Shown piece after piece: positions 1-6,483 of a stretch of 11,051 nucleotides of DNA (within the stretch, counting starts at the first letter, position 1; the number at the start of each line of letters is the position of its first letter). The stretch is from the NCBI GenBank assembly GCA_041485845.1, contig JBGPKH010000270.1, positions 1 through 11,051 on the forward strand. Reading direction: 5' to 3'. The notes beneath the pieces were generated by a model. It made no database searches and had not been told where the DNA came from. It saw only the letters and a list, made by a program, of their open reading frames with translations. The position numbers and the translations under genes were made by a program. The DNA is from OMOG01 sp041485845 (GTDB taxonomy: Bacteria > Acidobacteriota > Terriglobia > Bryobacterales > Bryobacteraceae).

Positions 1-156
1 CGACGCTGCCGTTCCTCGGCGGGGGGAATGGGGCCGTGATCGCGGCTCAGAAACACGCGACGCTGCCGTTCCTCGGCGGGGGGAATGGGGCCGTGATCGC
101 GGCTCAGAAACACCCGACGCTGCCGTTCCTCGGCGGGGGGAATGGGGCCGTAATCG
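1..156. repeat. 57-bp tandem repeat, at least 2.7 copies
   Basis: A 57-bp unit starts at 1, 58 and 115. Copies 1 and 2 differ only at their last base (57 versus 114). Copy 3 is identical for its first 37 bases and then diverges within about 10 bases. The array probably continues past the left edge, since the first full unit starts at base 1. The period is a multiple of three, and one minus-strand frame is open through all copies (unit core PIPPAEERQRRVFLSRDHG). That frame has a TAA just upstream at 194-196 and no ATG, so I treat it as non-coding. There are no spacers between units, so this is not a CRISPR array. It lies in the space downstream of the ankyrin gene. Confidence 0.93.
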
Positions 157-218
157 TCTCGGCGACGCCAAGAGCCGTTGTGAATCGCAACGTGTTACAG
201 AGCCGCGGGAGCGGTGGT

Positions 219-1631
219 CTATCGCTTCGACTTCGTCGGCACCGCGCCGCTCTTGACGATCAACTGAGTGAGCAGGTCCACCACGGTATCGAGCGGCAGG
301 ATGTCGGCGATGTCGATCGGCGTTCTGCCGCGGGCGTCCTTGTTGTCCAGGGGAACGCCCTTCTCCGCGAGGAACTGCACCACCTTGCAGATCTCGGCCT
401 GCGTGGAGATTCCGCCCGTGCCCGTCACCGACGCGTGCATCACGGTGGCGCCGGTATCGGTGACCACCGCGGGATGCGGGTCCAACTCCCAGGCGTACTT
501 GACCGGCTCGACGTGGCCGCTGCCGGCCGCCGCCATCAGCAGCGTGGAGCCGTCCTGCCCCTTGAGCGACGGATCGGCGTCACCCGCAATCAGCGCCCGC
601 ATCACGTCCTCGTGATTGGCCTTGGCCGCCATGAGCAGCGGCGTTTGCTCACCCACCGGACGAAAGAACCCGCCGCCTCCACCGCCACGGCCTCCCGCGG
701 CGATCTTCACCGTGCGCGCGTTGGGATTGGCGCCCTTGGCAAGCAACTTCTTCACCAGCTCGAGGCTTCCCGCCTGCGCCGCCAGATGCAGCGGAGTATT
801 GCCGGCGCGATCCGCGACGTTGGGGTCGGCCCCGCCTTCCACCAAAGCAACGGCCGCAAGCGAGCTCTTGTACGCCGCCGCCACGGACAGCACCTTGCTG
901 CCGTCGGGCACCGTGTAGTTGGGGTCCGCGCCCGCCGCCAGCAGGCTCTGCGCCGACTTGTCGTCGTTCTTCACCGCGGCGAACACCAGGGCCGTGAAAC
1001 CGCCCTTGGAAACGGCCTTGAAATCGGCGCCGTGCTCCAGTAGGATTTTCGTCACGTCGGAGTGCCCTTCGGCCGCGGCCCACATCAGTGCCGTCTGCCC
1101 CTTGCGAGATTCCACGGCGTTGACGTTGGCGCCGCGTGCGATGAGCTGCCGCACCACCTCGGCGTTACCCGAGTTGGCGGCGATCATGAGCGCCGTCTCG
1201 CCGTCCCAACGCGCCGCGTTCACATCCGCGCCGGCCTTGAGGAGTTTGCCGGCCAGAGCCGCGTTGCCGTTGGCGCAAGCCAGGGTAAGCGGCGTTTCGC
1301 CGTACTCGTCTGCGGTGTTGACCTTGGCCCCGGCGGCCAGCAGGACGCCGGCAGCCGCGGTGTCGTCCAGGTAAGCGGCCCAGGCGAGCGCGGTGGCGCC
1401 ATCGGGCTGCGCCGCGTTGACGTCCGCCCGCTGCGACACCAGCGAGGTTACGGCTTTATCGTCGCGCCGTTTGATCGCGTCGATCAGCCGCAAATCGCCG
1501 GCGGCAAAGCAGGATGCGGCCAGGAGGAGGGAACCGATGAGGAGCCGGCTGAAAGCCGGCTGGCGGATTAACAATCCGCCGCAGGTTGCCAACCTGCCCC
1601 ACAAGCACAGCCCCACAGCCTTGTTAGACAT
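219..1631 (-). CDS. Secreted ankyrin-repeat protein
   Basis: A 470-aa protein with about ten to twelve ankyrin repeats from residue 45 almost to the C terminus. The TPLHLAA-type helices are clear: GETPLTLACANGN (111-123), GETALMIAANSGN (144-156), GQTALMWAAAEGH (178-190), GNTPLHLAAQAGS (277-289). A glycine-rich insertion (about 312-321) interrupts the array before the repeat starting near 328. Residues 27-45 are hydrophobic and end in AASCFAAG, so the protein is probably exported by Sec; LAASC is only a weak lipobox. The ATG at 1631 overlaps the DUF1552 stop (ATGTCTAA), which suggests translational coupling. Residues 12-30 are encoded by hairpin repeats, so a TTG at 1574 is a plausible alternative start, giving a 451-aa protein with a neater signal peptide. 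An ATG at 1652 is also in frame but lies deeper in the upstream gene. Ankyrin arrays bind proteins; the partner here is probably one of its operon neighbours (inference). There is no catalytic domain. Confidence 0.9.
   Translation of the reverse strand: MSNKAVGLCLWGRLATCGGLLIRQPAFSRLLIGSLLLAASCFAAGDLRLIDAIKRRDDKAVTSLVSQRADVNAAQPDGATALAWAAYLDDTAAAGVLLAAGAKVNTADEYGETPLTLACANGNAALAGKLLKAGADVNAARWDGETALMIAANSGNAEVVRQLIARGANVNAVESRKGQTALMWAAAEGHSDVTKILLEHGADFKAVSKGGFTALVFAAVKNDDKSAQSLLAAGADPNYTVPDGSKVLSVAAAYKSSLAAVALVEGGADPNVADRAGNTPLHLAAQAGSLELVKKLLAKGANPNARTVKIAAGGRGGGGGGFFRPVGEQTPLLMAAKANHEDVMRALIAGDADPSLKGQDGSTLLMAAAGSGHVEPVKYAWELDPHPAVVTDTGATVMHASVTGTGGISTQAEICKVVQFLAEKGVPLDNKDARGRTPIDIADILPLDTVVDLLTQLIVKSGAVPTKSKR
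1543..1597. repeat. Three back-to-back hairpin repeats
   Basis: There are three adjacent perfect inverted repeats with no gap between them. The first has arms at 1543-1550 and 1554-1561 (AGCCGGCT twice, loop GAA). The second has arms at 1562-1569 and 1573-1580 (GGCGGATT/AATCCGCC, loop AAC). The third has arms at 1581-1587 and 1591-1597 (GCAGGTT/AACCTGC, loop GCC). Each has a 3-nt loop. They begin 27 bases downstream, in the reading direction, of the DUF1552 stop codon, which is where REP-like intergenic elements usually sit. Yet they are open in the ankyrin frame. A short direct repeat CCCCACA (1597-1603 and 1611-1617) flanks them on the 5' side of the gene. In RNA they would fold strongly over the ankyrin translation start. 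Confidence 0.9.
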
Positions 1632-2970
1632 CGGACAACCGGGGCAGCTCACCGGTGCTGTCGCCCAGCTTCTCCGCCGTCACGCCGGCCTTTTCCAGCA
1701 TGCTGAGCAGCAGATTGGTCAACGGCGTGTCCTTGGGATACTTGACGTGCCGCCCGCCCTTGACCTGCCCCGCGCCCCCGCCCGCCAGCACGATCGGCAG
1801 ATCGTGATGCGTGTGCGCGTTGCCGTCGCTGATGCTGCTGCCGTAAAGAATCAGCGAGTGATCCAGCAGATTCCCGTCGCCGTCCGGCGTCGACCGCAGC
1901 TTCTCCAGCATGTAGGCGAACGTCTGCACGTGGTGGGTGTTGATCCTGGCCACCTTGTCGATCTTCTCCGGATCGTTCATGTGGTGCGTGATCGAATGGT
2001 GTCCGTCCGAAATCCCGATCGGACGATAGGGCCGGTTGCTGCCCTCGCGCGCCATCATGAACGTGATCACCCTGGTCAGATCGGCCTGGAAGGCAATCGC
2101 CTGCAAATCGATCATCAGCTTCGCGTGGTCGACGAACTCTTCGGGAATCGAGCTGGGCCGCTCCATCACCGGCATTTTCACGCTGGCGTTTTGCTCTTCC
2201 GCCTTCTGGATGCGCCGCTCGATGTCGCGGATCGCCTCCATGTACTCGTCCAGCTTCGCGCGGTCGCCATTCCCCAGTCCCGATCCCAGCCGCGCCACGT
2301 CGTCGCGGATGTAGTCGAGAATGCTGCGCTGTTCCTTCAGCGCCGCCAACCGGGCCTTCGGGTCGGTGCTCTCGCCATCGCCGAAAAGCCGTTCGAACAA
2401 GGCGCGCGGATTGACCTCTACCGGCAAGGGCGTGGTAGGCGAGCGCCAGGCGATGGTGTTGGTGTACGCGCAGCTATAACCGGAGTCGCACCCGCCAGCC
2501 AGCGCGGGACTCTCGAGCCCGATCTCGAGCGACGCCAATTGTGTAGTCTTACCGAATTCCCTGGCGGCGATCTGGTCGGCCGACACCCCGCCGTGAATAT
2601 CCACCTCGGTTTTTTTCGGATGGACACCGGTGAGCCACGTGGCGCCGGCGCGCGCATGGTCGCCGGCGCCGTCGCCCAACGCCCGGCCTTGCACCTGGGC
2701 CAGTCCGCTCAACACCAGGAGCTGCTCGCGGAACGGCTCCAGCGCCTTCATGATCGGCATGAACTCGTAGCCCGTGCCTTCGGCCGCCGGTGTCCAGCCC
2801 TTCATGATGATCCCGTTCGGCACATACACGAACGCCAGGCGCACCGCCGGTTTGCTGCCCGCGTTCGCGCCGAAGGCCGGCACCATGGCATCCAGGAAGG
2901 GCAAGGCGAGCGTGGTGCCCAGACCGCGCAGAAAGGCGCGGCGAGGCAGGGATTTCTTGGTGATCATCAT
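1624..2970 (-). CDS. Tat-exported DUF1552 (HxxSHH family) protein
   Basis: A 448-aa protein of the DUF1552 family, about full length. The N terminus has a twin-arginine signal (SLPRRAFLRGLG, arginines 10-11, then a hydrophobic stretch to about residue 34), so it should be exported folded, possibly with a metal cofactor. The family hallmark HxxSHH appears as HSITHH (325-330), with Thr in place of Ser. A second histidine cluster, SDGNAHTHHDLP, lies at 381-392. Other typical segments are HARAGATWLTG (105-115) and QADLTRVITFMM (295-306). The histidines suggest metal binding, but no activity is established for the family. The first ATG (2970) overlaps the stop of the DUF1592 gene as ATGA. A GAGGAGG lies 11 nt upstream of it and 14 nt upstream of a second ATG at 2967. 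The gene ends overlapping the ankyrin ATG. In Planctomycetes and Acidobacteria such genes commonly follow DUF1592 genes, as here. Confidence 0.95.
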   Translation of the reverse strand: MMITKKSLPRRAFLRGLGTTLALPFLDAMVPAFGANAGSKPAVRLAFVYVPNGIIMKGWTPAAEGTGYEFMPIMKALEPFREQLLVLSGLAQVQGRALGDGAGDHARAGATWLTGVHPKKTEVDIHGGVSADQIAAREFGKTTQLASLEIGLESPALAGGCDSGYSCAYTNTIAWRSPTTPLPVEVNPRALFERLFGDGESTDPKARLAALKEQRSILDYIRDDVARLGSGLGNGDRAKLDEYMEAIRDIERRIQKAEEQNASVKMPVMERPSSIPEEFVDHAKLMIDLQAIAFQADLTRVITFMMAREGSNRPYRPIGISDGHHSITHHMNDPEKIDKVARINTHHVQTFAYMLEKLRSTPDGDGNLLDHSLILYGSSISDGNAHTHHDLPIVLAGGGAGQVKGGRHVKYPKDTPLTNLLLSMLEKAGVTAEKLGDSTGELPRLSDV

Positions 2971-5273
2971 GGTTCCAGGGTCCTCCTCATCTGAAAAGGT
3001 GTACTTCGAACGACTGCGGTTACCAGGGCCGAGAATTTATAATTGTCGCGGGCGGCTTCTCGCGTAACGGCGCGGACAGCCGGTTTGTCGTAATACTCCA
3101 GCCCGCGCCCGAGCGCGTAGGTGAGCAGCTTTTCGGCGGCCGTCGCCAGAAATTCGTCGCGCCGCGTAGTCGCCAGGACCTTCTTGAGCCCCGCCGGTCC
3201 CGCGACCTCGGTGCCGTCCGGCAGCTTGCCCGCAGGGTCGATCGTGCTGCCGGCATCTTCCGTCCGCCACTTGCCCACGCCGTCGTAATTCTCCAGCGCA
3301 AATCCCAGGGGGTCCATGCGCGAGTGGCACGAGGCGCACGTGGCGTTGGCGCGGTGCTGTTCCATCGATTCGCGCATCGAGAGTTGTTTGCCGTCCTTGC
3401 CTTTGGGCTGGAAGTCGGGGACATCCGGCGGCGGTGGTGGGGGAGGCGCGCCCAGCAACGTCTCGAGGATCCATTTGCCGCGCTGCACCACCGAAGTGCG
3501 ATTGGGATACGACGTGACCGCCAGAATGCTGCCCTGCCCCAACAGACCGCCGCGGTTCGGATCGCTGAGCGCCACTCTGCGGAACTGCGACCCGTAAACA
3601 TTGGGGATGCCGTAGTGCTCCGCCAGACGCTGGTTGAGGTAAGTGTAGTTGGCATCCAGCAGATCCAGTATGCTGCGGTCTTCGCGCAGGATGCTTTGGA
3701 AAAACAGCGAGGTCTCCTGCTCGAAGGACTGGCGCAGGCTTTCGTCGAACTCGGGGAAGACCTCCGGATCCGGCTTGTGCGCCGCCAGGTTCCGAAGGTA
3801 AAGCCACTGTCCGGCAAAGTTGCCGACCAGCGATTGCGAACGCGGGTCGGCCAGCATCCGCCGCACCTGCGTCTCCATCACCGCGGGATCCTTCAGCTTG
3901 CCCTTTTCCGCCAGGTCCAGCAATTGGTCGTCCGGGATGCTGCTCCACAGGAAGAACGAGAGCCGCGATGCCAGCTCGAAGTCGCCGATCCGGTAAGCGC
4001 TTCCGGGCGCTGCACCTGTGGGGTCGCGCTCGATGCGGAACAGGAAGTCCGGCGACACCAGCATGGCCCGCAGCGCCTTTTCGATCCCGTGATCGAAATC
4101 GCCCTCGGCGCGCCCGCCCTTGTAGAACGCCATCAGGGGCTGGATGTCCGCATCCGTCACCGGCCGGCGAAACGCGCGCCGCGCCACGGTGGCGAGAATC
4201 GTGTGCGCGCAGGATTCTTCGTCGCCCGCCGCCGGACGGCACACCAGAATTCTGTCACGGGCCGGCGTATCGCCCCGGCCAGTCGCGTTGTACGGCCCCG
4301 CGATCAGGACCTTGTCCACCTGCGGGGGAGCGACGCCGTGCGGCACCTGAAACCGCTTGAGCTTCGCGCCATCCAGCCGGAGATCCATTTCGGCCGGCGC
4401 GTTTCGGAGCCCCGGCGCCGGAGGGGGAGGAGGGGCGCCGCGCCGTCCGGCGGGGGCCGGAATCTCAGGCTTGGCGGACTCCCGCAGGAACGTCACCGCC
4501 ACCGTGCGCAAGCCCGCTTTCACCGGCAGGCGCACCTCGTACGGCGCGGCCATTCCGCCGCCGTCGCCGCCCAGCTTCACGCGAATCCGGTATTCGGCGT
4601 CGAGCGGGAAATAATACTGGAAGCTCGATCCGCCGCGGGAATCGAAAGGAAGGTCGTCGCTGATGCGCTCGTTCCGCGGTCCTCGCCGCGCGCTGAATTC
4701 CTCTTCCCCAGGCTTCAGGTTGAGGTCGCCCACCGCCACGCGGCTCACCATCCGCGCCGCCGACATGTACCGCTCGAGCAGGGCTGGCGAGACCGAGAGG
4801 ACAGCCCCGATATTGTCGAAACCGAACCCCGAATCGTCTACCGGCAGCGACGCGCCGGGCTTGATGTCGAGCGCCAGCAGATCGCGGATCGCGTTGCTGT
4901 ATTCCGCGCGGTTCAGGCGATGCACCGCCGGCCGGCCCGGATTGGGATTGGCCGCGGCATTCCGGTCGAGCGCTTCTTCCACGGATTTGGTGAACGCCGC
5001 CGCCGCCGCCGGCTCGGGCCGCGGCAGTCCGGCTGGAGGCATTTCGCCCGTCCGTACTTTGCGCGCAGCCTTTTCTAACACCGCCGCGCTCTCGCCCAGG
5101 TGCGACCAATCCAGCCCTTCGAGCGACACGCCGGCCGTCTTGGTTTTCTGGTTGTGACACGCCACGCAGTACCGGTCGAGGAGCGCGCGCTGCGGGGGCT
5201 GCGACTGGGCAGCGGCCCACGGCACCGCAACAGCCATCGCCGCCGCGAACACAGCCGGACACAATCCTGCCAA
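2967..5273 (-). CDS. Secreted DUF1592-family diheme cytochrome-type protein
   Basis: A 768-aa protein from the TTG at 5273. In order it has a signal peptide (1-23, ending WAAAQ), a Planctomycete-type cytochrome c domain with heme motif CVACH (36-40), DUF1587 (about 115-180, with HRLNRAEYSNAIRDLLALD), a β-rich segment (about 210-305), DUF1595 (about 350-410), DUF1592 (about 425-555, with FELASRLSFFLWSSIPDD), DUF1588 (about 570-668) with a second heme motif CASCH (646-650), and DUF1585 (about 690-762). This is the standard full-length order. Two covalent c-type hemes outside the cytoplasm imply electron transfer, but the substrate is unknown. The frame stays open to an ATG at 5450, but that extension would encode a low-complexity Gly/Pro/Arg leader and would contain the promoter at 5305-5333. 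The TTG has an AAGGAGG 4 nt upstream, so I prefer it. The signal peptide lacks an N-terminal Lys or Arg, which is a reservation. The stop overlaps the DUF1552 start by 4 bases. Confidence 0.93.
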   Translation of the reverse strand: MAGLCPAVFAAAMAVAVPWAAAQSQPPQRALLDRYCVACHNQKTKTAGVSLEGLDWSHLGESAAVLEKAARKVRTGEMPPAGLPRPEPAAAAAFTKSVEEALDRNAAANPNPGRPAVHRLNRAEYSNAIRDLLALDIKPGASLPVDDSGFGFDNIGAVLSVSPALLERYMSAARMVSRVAVGDLNLKPGEEEFSARRGPRNERISDDLPFDSRGGSSFQYYFPLDAEYRIRVKLGGDGGGMAAPYEVRLPVKAGLRTVAVTFLRESAKPEIPAPAGRRGAPPPPPAPGLRNAPAEMDLRLDGAKLKRFQVPHGVAPPQVDKVLIAGPYNATGRGDTPARDRILVCRPAAGDEESCAHTILATVARRAFRRPVTDADIQPLMAFYKGGRAEGDFDHGIEKALRAMLVSPDFLFRIERDPTGAAPGSAYRIGDFELASRLSFFLWSSIPDDQLLDLAEKGKLKDPAVMETQVRRMLADPRSQSLVGNFAGQWLYLRNLAAHKPDPEVFPEFDESLRQSFEQETSLFFQSILREDRSILDLLDANYTYLNQRLAEHYGIPNVYGSQFRRVALSDPNRGGLLGQGSILAVTSYPNRTSVVQRGKWILETLLGAPPPPPPPDVPDFQPKGKDGKQLSMRESMEQHRANATCASCHSRMDPLGFALENYDGVGKWRTEDAGSTIDPAGKLPDGTEVAGPAGLKKVLATTRRDEFLATAAEKLLTYALGRGLEYYDKPAVRAVTREAARDNYKFSALVTAVVRSTPFQMRRTLEP

Positions 5274-5277
5274 CGCC

Positions 5278-5284
5278 CCTCCTT
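5278..5284 (-). promoter_or_regulatory. Ribosome binding site deciding a TTG start
   Basis: On the minus strand AAGGAGG is followed by GGCG and then TTG at 5273. The match to the anti-Shine-Dalgarno is full, although the 4-nt gap is slightly short. No comparable site precedes the upstream ATG at 5450. A second in-frame TTG at 5264 lies 13 nt away and is less likely. Confidence 0.65.
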
Positions 5285-5304
5285 GTGTGGGTGGATCTGG
5301 ACCT

Positions 5305-5333
5305 ATTGTCCTTGTTATCCGGGCCGTCGTCAA
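5305..5333 (-). promoter_or_regulatory. Sigma-70-like promoter of the DUF1592 operon
   Basis: Reading the minus strand, TTGACG (5333-5328; 5 of 6 to consensus) is followed by exactly 17 bases and then GACAAT (5310-5305; 4 of 6). Transcription would begin near 5297, giving a leader of about 24 nt with AAGGAGG before the TTG at 5273. The promoter, ribosome binding site and start agree with each other. They also argue that the open frame upstream of 5273 is not translated as part of this protein. No operator-like palindrome is obvious around it. Confidence 0.55.
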
Positions 5334-5492
5334 CCGTGGGAGCGCCGGTAGCGCCGGTCCCTCACGCCCGCTGCCCCCGACGGACAGGGGTTGGGAACCT
5401 CCCCCGCCCGGGAGGCGCATCTTTTTCGGGTGTGTGAAGTTATTATTCATGGCGTTCTAAGTTACTTTGTTTCTGTTGGTTGCGGCGGTAGC

Positions 5493-5663
5493 TCAAAATC
5501 GGGGGGCGCATCTGGAGGGCTTTTTGGACAAGATGCGCCCCCCGAGTCCGGGCCGGGGCCCAGGGTCGGGGGCCGCGGGGGTCATGGCCAAAGCGAGCGT
5601 TGGCGCATCGTCGCTGCGGCGGTGACGGGGATGCAGGTAGATGTTGGCGAACGGATAGTGCAT
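5493..5663 (-). CDS. Small ORF with a strong ribosome binding site, unknown function
   Basis: A 56-aa ORF, too short for usual cut-offs. It begins at ATG 5663 with MHYPFANIYLHPRHRRSDDA. It has a textbook AGGAGG (5674-5669) with a 5-nt spacer, one of the best ribosome binding sites in the window. The first 45 or so codons prefer G or C in the third position, as the real genes here do. The peptide is basic and rich in Pro, Arg and Gly. It has no membrane segment and no family that I recognise. Its last 17 codons lie in the inverted repeat at 5499-5545, so its end is also a hairpin followed by TTTT. It could be a real small protein, or a leader peptide whose translation governs the hairpin upstream of the cytochrome operon. 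A longer ORF in another frame (5739-5443) has no ribosome binding site, so I prefer this one. Confidence 0.5.
   Translation of the reverse strand: MHYPFANIYLHPRHRRSDDAPTLALAMTPAAPDPGPRPGLGGRILSKKPSRCAPRF
5495..5545 (-). terminator. Intrinsic terminator or attenuator hairpin
   Basis: A perfect 15-bp inverted repeat (arms 5499-5513 and 5531-5545, each containing GGGGGGCGCATCT or its complement) encloses a 17-nt loop. On the minus strand the stem is followed at once by TTTT (5498-5495). The stem is very stable but the T run is short. It overlaps the last codons and stop of the small ORF and lies about 165 bases before the promoter of the cytochrome operon. It would therefore separate the two transcription units, or attenuate read-through. 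A partial copy of the arm (GGCGCATCT) recurs at 5413-5421. Confidence 0.6.
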
Positions 5664-5668
5664 CGGTT

Positions 5669-5674
5669 CCTCCT
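5669..5674 (-). promoter_or_regulatory. Ribosome binding site of the small ORF
   Basis: AGGAGG on the minus strand, followed by AACCG and ATG at 5663. The ideal match and spacing are the main reason for calling the small ORF. Confidence 0.6.
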
Positions 5675-6230
5675 AATTCACACATAGCAGACGAAAATTG
5701 GGCTAACGGGTCCTGAGGCCCGGAAATGGTTGAAATCATTCAGAAAATTTTTCTCGAAAATCGGAACTGGTTAACCGGCCAAAGTCCGGTTTTCCAGGGT
5801 TGGACGGTAAGCTAAAGGAAAGACGGGACTTGGGGCCATGGCCAGATTGAATCATTGAGGTTCGCATCATACGGTTACAGTCCGGCGGGGCTTCAGCCGA
5901 TAAGCGCTAACCTAAGGTCTAAGGCATTCTCATCGAGGCTGAGCATCGAGAGGCACGGCTGGACTTTCCGACCAAATGTCAGGATCTTCGCAAGCGCGGC
6001 CGCGCACCCGACAACCCCGGGGTTGGTCCAGGTGGAATGCCATCAACGGTCGCAAGGGCGTTTAAGGGGAGTAATGCGGTCCGACGGCCTCGATAGACCA
6101 TTCTCCGAGTGGCGCGTGATCCGACCAGAGCGGCGAATGTCGATGGGAAACCACTTCTCAGCAACGACTACGCGTCCAAGTGACCTGTTTCAGAGTCGGT
6201 CTCGTGGACAGTGCCTGCCCCTTTGCGGGC
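5675..6230. other. Intergenic stretch without a recognisable gene
   Basis: About 555 bases with no convincing coding region on either strand. Frames open here (for example 5855-6301 on the plus strand and 6164-5979 on the minus strand) lack ribosome binding sites and resemble no family that I know. Bases 5725-5765 are distinctly AT-rich for this window and could hold the promoter of the small ORF, but I cannot fit a clear -35/-10 pair. An imperfect hairpin (arms 5756-5765 and 5785-5794, one G·U pair) and a perfect 14-bp palindrome, CAACCCCGGGGTTG (6012-6025), are present without assigned roles. The half next to the kinase remnant may be decayed sequence. Confidence 0.6.
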
Positions 6231-6466
6231 CTTGTATACGCCGTAAATGGCCGCGATGTTGGGGTGGTTGGGCGAGGCACGTACCGAAGCTTCGCGAGTG
6301 AAGCGGACCAAAACGGTCGGGGTCGGCGGCGAAAACGTCCGGCAGGACCTTGAACGCGACTTCGCTATTCAGCTTGGTATCCGTCGTCCGATGCACCAAC
6401 GCCATACCGCGCTGGCCAAGCTTACCGGTGATTTAGCGGTGGCCGATCGGTGCAGGGCGAAGTCAT
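6231..6466 (-). pseudogene. Decayed N-terminal fragment of a third Ser/Thr kinase
   Basis: Reading the minus strand from ATG 6466, the sequence gives the start of a Pkn-type kinase but with damage. The pieces are ITGKLGQRGMALVHR, a broken form of the GEGGMGEVYR glycine loop, then TDTKLNSEVAFKVLPDVFAA with the subdomain II lysine. In another frame come RFTREASVRASPNHPNIAA and IYGVYK. Removing one T from the TTTT run (complement of 6310-6313) joins these as DRLVRFTREA. There is a TAA nonsense codon at 6435-6433, and another 1-nt shift between the ATG and that point. Similarity stops at 6231, before the catalytic loop. It lies just after the intact kinase (stop at 6484) and aligns with its residues 7-76, so it is probably the relic of a tandem paralogue. 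Confidence 0.85.
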
Positions 6467-6483
6467 GGAGTAAGCGTTTTGTT

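Noticed and set aside
1..156. Possible CRISPR array
   Set aside because: The repeats are contiguous with no unique spacers, and no cas gene is nearby.
36..1043. 335-codon plus-strand frame starting in the 57-bp repeat
   Set aside because: It lies opposite the ankyrin array. The repeat part only happens to be open because the period is a multiple of three.
1393..2994. 533-codon open frame on the plus strand
   Set aside because: It is antisense to the DUF1552 gene and the start of the ankyrin gene. Its Arg/His-rich product has no family resemblance; it arises from GC-biased codons on the other strand.
3324..5078. 584-codon open frame on the plus strand
   Set aside because: It is a shadow of the DUF1592 gene, whose domains and heme motifs are clear on the minus strand.
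5443..5739. 98-codon minus-strand frame overlapping the small ORF and ending in ATGAATAA at the 5450 ATG
   Set aside because: It has no ribosome binding site and less coding-like third positions than the 56-codon frame. Its apparent coupling depends on the 5450 start, which I consider unlikely.
5855..6301. 148-codon plus-strand frame in the gene-poor stretch
   Set aside because: It has no ribosome binding site and no known motif, and it runs into the antisense of the kinase relic.
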